A stretch of 6,232 bases of DNA from Chitinophagales bacterium (GTDB lineage: Bacteria; Bacteroidota; Bacteroidia; Chitinophagales; Chitinophagaceae). How positions within the stretch are numbered: position 1 is the first letter of the stretch; each line of letters opens with the position of its first letter. The translations under genes were made by a program, and so were the position numbers. This document shows positions 1 to 6,073 of the stretch, in pieces. The notes beneath the pieces are model-generated. The model saw only the letters and a list, made by a program, of their open reading frames with translations, did no database searches and was not told where the DNA came from. The stretch spans positions 1-6,232 of the forward strand of contig JAAFHG010000243.1 of NCBI GenBank assembly GCA_013297585.1, in the 5' to 3' direction.

Positions 1-1
1 A

Positions 2-277
2 ACAATTACAGCATTACTTGCACTCACTTATTTTTATCAAGTGTTACAATTAGAGGAAATAGTAGTGTTACGATACAATAGTGAATTTTGGATAGCTATT
101 GGTATGTTTATTTTTTATACTTGCCAAGTGCCATATTTTGGTGTTTTGAACTTTTTAATAAAAAATTATCAACCCTTGGCAGAGCGTTTAATAAGTGTTT
201 TACAGGTTGTAGCAAGTATTATGTATCTTTTGTTTACTTATGCTTTTTTATGCAGGATAAATACCAAGAAGTTTTAA
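2..277 (+). CDS. C-terminal part of a multi-pass membrane protein (5' end outside the window)
   Basis: The reading frame is open from position 2 to a TAA at 275-277, giving 91 visible residues. A GTG at 41 is only an internal codon, because the frame stays open to the window edge and hydrophobic sequence precedes it. Three hydrophobic stretches are visible: the end of one at residues 1-16, one at about 30-54 (FWIAIGMFIFYTCQVPYFG), and one at about 64-86 (ISVLQVVASIMYLLFTYAFL). A short basic tail, RINTKKF, suggests a cytoplasmic C-terminus. No catalytic motif is visible and I do not recognise the family. The last 28 nt overlap the start of the histidine kinase gene, which implies translational coupling. 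I infer, without proof, that it may sense or modulate for that kinase. It could instead be an unrelated membrane protein that merely shares the operon. Confidence 0.75.
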   Translation, partial: TITALLALTYFYQVLQLEEIVVLRYNSEFWIAIGMFIFYTCQVPYFGVLNFLIKNYQPLAERLISVLQVVASIMYLLFTYAFLCRINTKKF

Positions 278-1038
278 TTACAGTTATTGCATCTATTACC
301 TTGTTTTTGCTTGTTGCAACGGTAATGGTGCTATTTCTTTTTCAATATCAGAAAAAACAAAGCCAATACAAACAACAAGTTATGTTAATGCAACAAGCTT
401 TCTCTCAACAATTACTCCAATCACAAATAGAAACGCAAGAAGAAACAATGGGCTTATTGGGTAAAGAATTGCATGATAACATAGGCCAATTGCTAAGTAG
501 CACCAAAATGTTAATAGGTGTTACAGAACGTAGTTTACACAACCCACCAGATACCTTAATAATTGCAGAAGATACCTTAAGCAAGGCTATAAATGAGTTG
601 CGGTTACTAACAAAAAGCCTAAGTAAAGAGTGGTTGCAACAGTTTAATTTTATAGAAAATCTTACCGCAGAAGCTTGTAGAATAAATGCATCAAAAAAAA
701 TAACGATTGCGTTTACACATCCTAATAAATTACTCATAGAGGCAGATAAACAAATTATATTGTTTCGTATTGTACAAGAAGCCATTCAAAATGCAATAAA
801 ACATGCCAAAGCCTATTTTATAAATATTTCTATTGTGCAAAAAACAGCTTTATTAGAACTTACAATTAGTGATAATGGCCAAGGTTTTGACTTTGCCACT
901 GTAAAAAAGGGTTTGGGCATTACAAATATTGAGTATCGCACACATTTATTGGGTGGTACAGTACATTGGGATTCTAATTTTAATGGTACCACCATCTATA
1001 TTCAATTACCCATAAAAGAAGAGACAATATGCAAGTAA
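250..1038 (+). CDS. Sensor histidine kinase, HisKA_3/HATPase_c type, single N-terminal TM
   Basis: This 262-residue kinase would autophosphorylate on a histidine and pass the phosphate to the regulator encoded next. The start is ATG 250 (MQDKYQE). An ATG at 88 in the same frame would add 54 residues lying wholly inside the upstream membrane gene, with atypical Trp/Cys-rich composition and no domain, so it is rejected. Residues about 7-32 form one membrane helix. A Gln-rich, probably coiled-coil linker follows (about 33-65). The dimerisation/phosphoacceptor motif is ELHDNIGQLLSS, with His75. The ATP-binding domain shows an N-box (FRIVQEAIQNAIKHA, Asn181), a D/G1 box (SDNGQGFD, Asp208), and a G2 box (KGLGIT, 220-225). 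This is the NarX/DegS-like class. No PAS, HAMP or periplasmic domain is present, so the signal must enter through the membrane helix, the linker or a partner. The 3' end overlaps the regulator gene by 10 nt. The kinase class is secure; the stimulus is unknown. Confidence 0.93.
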   Translation: MQDKYQEVLITVIASITLFLLVATVMVLFLFQYQKKQSQYKQQVMLMQQAFSQQLLQSQIETQEETMGLLGKELHDNIGQLLSSTKMLIGVTERSLHNPPDTLIIAEDTLSKAINELRLLTKSLSKEWLQQFNFIENLTAEACRINASKKITIAFTHPNKLLIEADKQIILFRIVQEAIQNAIKHAKAYFINISIVQKTALLELTISDNGQGFDFATVKKGLGITNIEYRTHLLGGTVHWDSNFNGTTIYIQLPIKEETICK

Positions 1039-1670
1039 CAATAGGCTTGGTAGATGATCATCAATTATTTTTAAAATCGTTGATATTAATGCTAGAAAGT
1101 TTTAAAAATTACGATGTGGTAGTAGAGGCATCTAACGGTAAAGAATTGCAAGAAAAATTATTAGCTGCCAAACTGCTTCCAGATATTATGTTGATTGACG
1201 TGGCTATGCCAGTAATGGATGGCATAGAAACAGCAAAATGGCTTACAGAAACGTATCCTGCTATTAAACTAGTTGCCTTATCTATGAACGATAACGACAA
1301 TTCTATTATTGCTATGATAAAAGCGGGTTGCTGTGCCTATTTGTTAAAAGATACGCACCCAACCGAATTAGAAAAAGCATTAGAGGCTATTTATACAAAA
1401 GGTTATTATAATGGTGATTTAGTAAATATTAATTATCGCAGATTAATGCTAACCGAAAATGAAAGCATTCATGCATTAATTTCTGATAGAGATAAAGCGT
1501 TTCTAAAGCTTGCCAGTAGCGATTTAACTTATAAGCAAATTGCTGTTTTAATGAAAGTAAGTGAAAGAACTGTAGATAGTTTTAGAGAAACTTTGTTTCA
1601 GAAATTTAATGTTCAAAGCCGTGTTGGTATGGTAATGGAAGCATTGAGACGAAGTTTAATAAGTCTTTAA
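1029..1670 (+). CDS. Two-component response regulator, NarL/LuxR type (REC + HTH)
   Basis: This 213-residue DNA-binding regulator is the evident partner of the overlapping kinase gene. The receiver domain spans about residues 3-122. It has the acidic pair Asp9-Asp10 (LVDDHQ), phosphoacceptor Asp57 (LIDVAMP), Ser85 at the conserved Ser/Thr switch (LVALSMND) and Lys107 (LLKD), so all active-site residues are present. The C-terminal helix-turn-helix spans about 151-210. It includes SDRDKAFLKLASSDLTYKQI, then MKVSERTVDSFRETLFQKFN. This is a LuxR/GerE-type fold, though the usual TVK-x-H-R recognition segment reads TVDSFR. That variant fits Bacteroidota regulators I know of. Translation starts at ATG 1029, inside the kinase's 3' end, so the two are probably coupled. 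Target genes cannot be read from the sequence, and no repeated operator-like site was found. Confidence 0.93.
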   Translation: MQVTIGLVDDHQLFLKSLILMLESFKNYDVVVEASNGKELQEKLLAAKLLPDIMLIDVAMPVMDGIETAKWLTETYPAIKLVALSMNDNDNSIIAMIKAGCCAYLLKDTHPTELEKALEAIYTKGYYNGDLVNINYRRLMLTENESIHALISDRDKAFLKLASSDLTYKQIAVLMKVSERTVDSFRETLFQKFNVQSRVGMVMEALRRSLISL

Positions 1671-1724
1671 TTATGTACTGTGTTTTCTACTTTTTAAAAA
1701 TCCCCGCGAACCCAATCGAATCCT

Positions 1725-1732
1725 TACTTTTG
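1725..1732 (+). promoter_or_regulatory. Bacteroidota-type -7 promoter element ahead of uppS
   Basis: TACTTTTG matches the Bacteroidota primary sigma -7 consensus TAnnTTTG exactly and lies 26 nt before the uppS start. Transcription would begin at about 1737-1739, leaving a leader of roughly 20 nt. A -33 TTG element is not evident at the usual spacing; the region there is CCCC/GCG-containing. The call therefore rests on the -7 box and its position. It would separate the envelope cluster from the two-component operon. Confidence 0.6.
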
Positions 1733-1758
1733 CCGCTAATAAAATTGCAGGTAAAGCC

Positions 1759-2523
1759 ATGCATGTATCAGTAGATCAAATTGACAAAAACCGATTACCT
1801 ACACATATTGCCATTATAATGGATGGTAATGGTAGATGGGCAGAAGAAAAAGGACAAGAACGCTTATATGGCCATTTTCATGGTGTAGAAAGCGTACGTA
1901 ATATTGTAGAGGGCTGTGCCCAACTAGGTGTGGGCTACCTCACGCTGTATGCATTTAGCACCGAAAATTGGGATAGACCGCAGCAAGAAGTAGATGGGTT
2001 GATGTATTTGCTAGTAGATACCATTAGAAAAGAAGTTCCTATTTTAAATAAAAATAATATAAAGCTGCATGTAATTGGCGATATGCGCATGTTGCCCGAC
2101 TTTGCTCGTGCAGAATTGAATGAAGCCCTAGAAATGACTAGCCATAATACTGGTTTAAACTTGGTAATGGCATTAAGCTATAGCAGCCGTTGGGAACTTG
2201 TAAATGCAGTAAAAAACATAGGCTTAGATGTGCAAGCTGGTAAAATAGATGCCAATACTATTACGCAAGATACCTTGCAACAATATCTTACCACTAGCAA
2301 CTTGCCTGACCCCGAATTAATGATACGCACAAGTGGCGAATATCGAATTAGTAATTTTTTACTATATCAATTGGCCTACGCCGAATTATATTTTACCAAT
2401 ACACGCTGGCCCGATTTTAGAAAAGAAAACTTATATGAGGCCATCATTGACTTTCAAAACCGTGAAAGACGATTTGGAAAAACAAGCAAGCAAGTGCAAG
2501 TAGTAGAAGTACCAACGCTCTAA
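1759..2523 (+). CDS. uppS: Undecaprenyl diphosphate synthase (cis-prenyltransferase)
   Basis: This cytosolic, membrane-associated enzyme condenses eight isopentenyl diphosphates onto farnesyl diphosphate in cis. The C55 product is the precursor of the lipid carrier for peptidoglycan and surface polysaccharides. At 254 residues it is normal length. Signature motifs occur in order: HIAIIMDGNGRWA (catalytic Asp22, with the DGNGRW diphosphate-binding loop), GHFHG (His39), LTLYAFSTENWDRP (residues 61-74), IGDMRMLPD (107-115), LSYSSRWEL (139-147), then IRTSGEYRISNF (Arg190, Glu194, Arg196, Ser198) and YAELYFTNTRWPDF with Mg-binding Glu209, ending in RERRFG (235-240). SYSSRW and IRTSGE replace the E. 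coli NYGGRW and IRTGGE; I recall this as usual in Bacteroidota. ATG 1759 places the first motif at the expected distance from the N-terminus. A promoter-like box lies just upstream. bamA follows after 137 nt, recalling the E. coli order. Confidence 0.97.
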   Translation: MHVSVDQIDKNRLPTHIAIIMDGNGRWAEEKGQERLYGHFHGVESVRNIVEGCAQLGVGYLTLYAFSTENWDRPQQEVDGLMYLLVDTIRKEVPILNKNNIKLHVIGDMRMLPDFARAELNEALEMTSHNTGLNLVMALSYSSRWELVNAVKNIGLDVQAGKIDANTITQDTLQQYLTTSNLPDPELMIRTSGEYRISNFLLYQLAYAELYFTNTRWPDFRKENLYEAIIDFQNRERRFGKTSKQVQVVEVPTL

Positions 2524-2571
2524 ATACTCGTTATGATTGGCTTATTTAACAAAGACTTTTAAATAATCCCA

Positions 2572-2579
2572 TTAATTTG
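2572..2579 (+). promoter_or_regulatory. Possible weak -7 promoter element ahead of bamA
   Basis: TTAATTTG differs at one position from the TAnnTTTG consensus and, followed by CC, resembles the TTACTTTTGCC box before uppS. If used, transcription would begin near 2584-2586 and give a leader of about 75 nt that contains the inverted repeat at 2608-2631. No -33 TTG lies at proper spacing; the nearest, at 2537-2539, is too far upstream. bamA could equally be read through from uppS, since no terminator is visible between them. Confidence 0.35.
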
Positions 2580-2607
2580 CCAACCTAAACATAAACTAGA
2601 ACCAACT

Positions 2608-2631
2608 GCTGAAAGTTTTATACGTTTCAGC
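2608..2631 (+). repeat. Inverted repeat (7-bp stem, 10-nt loop) in the bamA leader
   Basis: GCTGAAA at 2608-2614 is perfectly complementary to TTTCAGC at 2625-2631, with a 10-nt loop between. It ends 29 nt before the bamA start codon. No T-run follows, so it is not a typical intrinsic terminator. It could be an RNA hairpin in the 5' UTR or a dyad protein-binding site. A 7-bp repeat in AT-rich sequence can arise by chance, so function is uncertain. Confidence 0.4.
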
Positions 2632-2660
2632 TACAACGAATCATACAAATCATCAAACGG

Positions 2661-5408
2661 ATGCAGAAAGTGTACAAATTATTATTACTTGCTTTTGGTA
2701 CCTTATTAGTCAGTTTCTCAGTACAAGCGCAAGAGAAAACAGATACAAGCATTACATCGATAGATGCTGATTTGGTAAATTTATTTAACCCAAAAAATCC
2801 AGTAAAGATTTATAAGGTTACATCTATTAAGGTAACTGGTAACCGCTTTTTTGATGAGAATCTATTAATTTCTATTTCTACCTTAAATGTTGGTGATGAA
2901 ATAAAAATTCCAGGCTCTGATAATTTTTCAAAGGCAATTAACAAATTGTGGGCACAAAACTACTTTAGCAACGTAGAGATATATGTAACTAAAGTAACTG
3001 GTACTAATATAGATATTGAAATAGCAGTTACAGAAAGGCCACGTTTGGCCAATTTTACATTTACGGGTAGTGTAAAAAAAGGCGAAAGTGAGGATTTAAC
3101 TGGTAAAATGGGATTGGTAAAAGGTAGAGTAGTTACTGAGGCGATGAAACGATCTGCTACCGAAGCTATAAAAAAGTTTTATTTCGAAAAGGGATTTCAA
3201 AATACAAGTGTTAAAATTGAACAGCGTAAAGATGTAAATATCGAAAATTCTGTAATGCTAAATTTTAATGTTAACAAGGGATATAAAGTTAGAATTGCTA
3301 ATATTAACTTTGTTGGCAATACCCTTGAAGAAGGTAAATTAAAAAAGCAATTAAAAGACACGAAGGAGCAGTCTCGTTTTACATTACATCCTGCTGTAGA
3401 TAGTGGTGGCTACCCCAATAAAAATGTAAACTATACATACAAAAAGTATATTAAAGAAAACGGCTTCTTTTTTCCTACTAAAACCAAGCGTTTACTAGAT
3501 CCTTACGTTCGTTTAAAATTCTTTACATCGGCCAAGTTTAACGAGAAAAAATTTGAAGAGGATAAAGAAAAAATACTAGAATATTATAACGCATTAGGCT
3601 ATAGAGATGCTACAATACTTGGTAGTATTGTATACCCCAACTCTAAAAAAGACTTGAATATAGATATTAAAGTTAATGAAGGACGCAAATATTACTTTGG
3701 TACTATTGCTTGGCGCGGAAATACAAAGTACCCAGATTCTGTGTTAACAGCTATACTAGGTATTAAAAAAGGTGATATTTATAATCTAGAAAGTTTAAAC
3801 AAAAAACTGGGTAAAGGCGGTGGTCCAGATGGTGGGGATATTAGTAGCATTTACCAAGACGATGGTTATTTATTCTTCCGTACGGACCCTGTAGAAACAG
3901 CGGTATATAACGATACTATTGATTACGAGATAAGATTAGTGGAAGGTCCGCAAGCTACCATTAAAAACATACGTATTGCTGGTAACGAAAAAACCAAAGA
4001 GTACGTAATTCGTCGTGAAATTAGAACTGTACCGGGTGAGAAATTTAGCCGTACCGATTTAGTACGTTCACAACGTGAGATTGCACAATTAAACTATTTT
4101 AACCAAGAAAAAATAGGCATTAACCCAATACCAAACCAAGAAGATGGTACGGTAGATATTAACTACACTGTGGAAGAAAAATCTAGCGACCAACTTGAAT
4201 TAAGTGCTGGTTTTGGTGGTAATATTGGTTTAACGGGTACATTGGGTGTAACGTTTAACAATTTTTCTATAAAAAATATTTTTACCAAAAAAGCTTGGGA
4301 TCCTTTGCCAATGGGTGATGGACAGAAACTGAGCTTTCGTATACAGAGTAATGGTAGAGCGTTTCGTTCGTATAATTTCTCGTTTACCGAGCCTTGGTTA
4401 GGTGGTAAAAAGCGTAATTCATTAACCTTTTCTTTGTACGATACAAAATACGCTAACGCATACGACTACACTACTGGTAGATACACAAGTACTGCAGCTA
4501 ATAACTCTTATATACAAACAACAGGTTTAGGTATAAGTTTAGGTAAGCAATTACAGTGGCCAGATGACTATTTCTCGTTGTCTATGGGTATCAATTTTGC
4601 CCGTTATAAGTTGAAGAACTACTACATTGACCAGATAAACTTACCTGGTTTTAATAATGGTTTCTCACACAATCTTAGCTTTAAAGTGGCGTTACAGCGT
4701 TCTTCTGTAGATGCACCTTTGTTTCCAAGAGGTGGGTCTAGTTATTTATTAAGTTTGGCCATTACACCGCCATATTCTTTAATAGACCCATCGTTAGTTA
4801 AAGATGCTAACCCTTATAAGTACGTTGAGTACCATAAATGGCGCTTTAATACAGAATGGTATGTGCCTTTAACAAAACCAACAGGAGCTGAAAGAAACAA
4901 AATGCTAGTATTGAAAGTAGCGGCTAAATTTGGTTTCTTAGGTAAGTTTAATCCTGATTTAAATATCTCGCCATTCGAACGTTTTCAGGTAGGAGATGCT
5001 GGTTTAAGTAACCAATTTGCATTGTTAGGTTACGATATTATTGCACAACGTGGTTATCCTGTGTACGAAACTTCAAATCCTAAAATTAACCCAGACCAAA
5101 GTGGGGCACGTCAATACTTTACTATGTTTAATAAATATGTATTAGAGTTGCGTTATCCATTAAGTCTTAACCCAAGTAGCACTATCTATGCTTTGGGCTT
5201 TTTCGAAGCAGCTAATGGATTTTATAGCATGAAAGAATACAATCCTTTTCGTTTACGTAGGTCTGTGGGTGTAGGTATGCGTTTCTTTTTACCAATGTTT
5301 GGCTTGCTAGGGTTTGATTATGGCATAGGATTAGATAGAATAACAGACGGTGGTAAATTAAAAGATGCTTCACGCTTTACATTTATGTTGGGTGTAGAAC
5401 CAGAATAA
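2661..5408 (+). CDS. bamA: Outer membrane protein assembly factor BamA (Omp85 family)
   Basis: BamA folds and inserts beta-barrel proteins into the outer membrane. The 915-residue product begins with a Sec signal peptide (hydrophobic core KLLLLAFGTLLVSFS, likely cut after VQA at residue 23). Five POTRA repeats follow, at about 50-127, 129-207, 209-340, 342-428 and 431-507. Repeat boundaries show as IKVTGN, FTFTGS, INFVGN, IAWRGN and IRIAGN. POTRA3 is enlarged by about 50 residues (roughly 233-285). POTRA4 has a Gly-rich segment (LGKGGGPDGGDISSIY, 383-398). The 16-strand barrel domain spans about 511-915, with FTEPWLGG (575-582) and the loop-6 motif as QRGY (796-799) where E. coli has VRGF. 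At 915 residues it exceeds E. coli BamA (810), mainly through the POTRA insertions. The C-terminus reads FTFMLGVEPE, so the usual terminal aromatic residue is not last. ATG 2661 gives a proper signal peptide. The adjacent OmpH/Skp genes support the assignment over TamA or another Omp85 protein. Confidence 0.96.
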   Translation: MQKVYKLLLLAFGTLLVSFSVQAQEKTDTSITSIDADLVNLFNPKNPVKIYKVTSIKVTGNRFFDENLLISISTLNVGDEIKIPGSDNFSKAINKLWAQNYFSNVEIYVTKVTGTNIDIEIAVTERPRLANFTFTGSVKKGESEDLTGKMGLVKGRVVTEAMKRSATEAIKKFYFEKGFQNTSVKIEQRKDVNIENSVMLNFNVNKGYKVRIANINFVGNTLEEGKLKKQLKDTKEQSRFTLHPAVDSGGYPNKNVNYTYKKYIKENGFFFPTKTKRLLDPYVRLKFFTSAKFNEKKFEEDKEKILEYYNALGYRDATILGSIVYPNSKKDLNIDIKVNEGRKYYFGTIAWRGNTKYPDSVLTAILGIKKGDIYNLESLNKKLGKGGGPDGGDISSIYQDDGYLFFRTDPVETAVYNDTIDYEIRLVEGPQATIKNIRIAGNEKTKEYVIRREIRTVPGEKFSRTDLVRSQREIAQLNYFNQEKIGINPIPNQEDGTVDINYTVEEKSSDQLELSAGFGGNIGLTGTLGVTFNNFSIKNIFTKKAWDPLPMGDGQKLSFRIQSNGRAFRSYNFSFTEPWLGGKKRNSLTFSLYDTKYANAYDYTTGRYTSTAANNSYIQTTGLGISLGKQLQWPDDYFSLSMGINFARYKLKNYYIDQINLPGFNNGFSHNLSFKVALQRSSVDAPLFPRGGSSYLLSLAITPPYSLIDPSLVKDANPYKYVEYHKWRFNTEWYVPLTKPTGAERNKMLVLKVAAKFGFLGKFNPDLNISPFERFQVGDAGLSNQFALLGYDIIAQRGYPVYETSNPKINPDQSGARQYFTMFNKYVLELRYPLSLNPSSTIYALGFFEAANGFYSMKEYNPFRLRRSVGVGMRFFLPMFGLLGFDYGIGLDRITDGGKLKDASRFTFMLGVEPE

Positions 5409-5444
5409 TGAATACTATCGTTTACAGATTAATACACAAGCATT

Positions 5445-5960
5445 ATGAAAAAACTATTATTACTAAGTTGTTTGGCTGTTTTACTAGTATTTACTAGCCA
5501 AGCACAGCGATATGCTATCATTGATACAAAATACATTTTAAGTAAAATGCCAGATTATACATCGGCAGATAAAAAGCTACAAGTAGTGGGCGAGCAATGG
5601 CAAAAAGAAATAGACACCAAGCAAGCTGAACTTGATAAAATGTATAAGAACTACGATGCTGAACAGTTTATGCTTACCGAAGAATTAAAAAAGAAACGTG
5701 AGACTGAATTGTTTAACAAAGAAAAAGAAGTAAGAGATTTACAAAAAAAACGTTTTGGCTACGAAGGCGATTTGTTTAAAGAACGTCAAAAAATTGTAAA
5801 ACCCATACAGGATAAGGTTTACAACGCAGTACAAAAAATAGCTGTAGCCAGAGGTTACGATTTTATACTTGATAAAAGTGAAGGAATTACTGTTATATTT
5901 GCCGACCCCAAATTAGATAAGAGCGATGATGTGCTTAGAGAATTAGGGATAAGATTGTAA
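5445..5960 (+). CDS. OmpH/Skp-family periplasmic chaperone (first copy)
   Basis: This 171-residue protein is exported by a signal peptide (MKKLLLLSCLAVLLVFTSQA, likely cut after residue 20). The mature protein starts with a short beta strand (RYAIIDTKYILSKMPDY), matching the OmpH/Skp N-terminal core. A long, highly charged helical region from about 40 to 125, rich in Lys, Glu and Gln, would form the coiled-coil tentacle. A C-terminal core strand pair follows (YDFILDKSEGITVIFADPKL, 138-157) and then SDDVLRELG. The architecture fits a trimeric Skp-like holdase that carries unfolded outer-membrane proteins to BamA, encoded 36 nt upstream. That short gap suggests co-transcription. Cys9 follows LLS but comes too early in the signal peptide for a credible lipobox. 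The start has no Shine-Dalgarno. The family call is firm; client range and its division of labour with the next paralogue are unknown. Confidence 0.93.
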   Translation: MKKLLLLSCLAVLLVFTSQAQRYAIIDTKYILSKMPDYTSADKKLQVVGEQWQKEIDTKQAELDKMYKNYDAEQFMLTEELKKKRETELFNKEKEVRDLQKKRFGYEGDLFKERQKIVKPIQDKVYNAVQKIAVARGYDFILDKSEGITVIFADPKLDKSDDVLRELGIRL

Positions 5961-6010
5961 GAGAAAACAAGTTTTAATTACCAACCAATCATACATTAAC
6001 ATTAATGACG

Positions 6011-6038
6011 TTTGCTGTAACATCAACCCTACTGCAAA
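6011..6038 (+). repeat. Imperfect inverted repeat (9-nt arms, 10-nt loop) before the second ompH gene
   Basis: TTTGCTGTA at 6011-6019 pairs with TACTGCAAA at 6030-6038, with a single central T-T mismatch and a 10-nt loop. It lies 35 nt before the start at 6074. No T-run follows, so a terminator is unlikely; it may be a 5' UTR hairpin or an operator-like dyad. Its left arm also carries TTTG preceded by GACG, a one-mismatch -7 box (GAnnTTTG at 6007-6014). A promoter reading is therefore an alternative. Confidence 0.4.
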
Positions 6039-6073
6039 TAGCATAAGACAATTAAAAACAAAAAATACAACTG

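Noticed and set aside
88..249. N-terminal 54-residue extension of the histidine kinase from an ATG at 88
   Set aside because: It lies entirely inside the upstream membrane-protein frame, which is open from the window edge. Its composition is odd and it adds no domain; ATG 250 gives a clean one-TM kinase.
405..1300. Three open frames on the - strand (405-785, 813-995, 1109-1300)
   Set aside because: They are antisense to the well-supported kinase and regulator genes, have no recognisable motifs, and are compatible with shadow frames.
1671..1710. Possible terminator after the response regulator around TTTTTAAAAA (1691-1700)
   Set aside because: The sequence is a loop-less palindrome with no GC stem and no following T-run, so it cannot form a normal intrinsic terminator hairpin.
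5445..5475. Lipobox-like LLSC in the first OmpH signal peptide
   Set aside because: Cys at residue 9 leaves too short a hydrophobic region for a lipoprotein signal, and a good signal peptidase I site (SQA) follows at residue 20.
5408..5497. Short open frame of 29 codons starting at an ATG that overlaps the bamA stop (TAATG)
   Set aside because: Most of it overlaps the signal-peptide region of the first ompH gene in another frame, and it shows no features of its own. The coupling-type TAATG is probably coincidental.
5961..5980. AAAAC-AA-GTTTT mini-hairpin just after the first ompH gene
   Set aside because: The 5-bp A/T-rich stem has only a 2-nt loop and no U-tract, so it is too weak to call a terminator.
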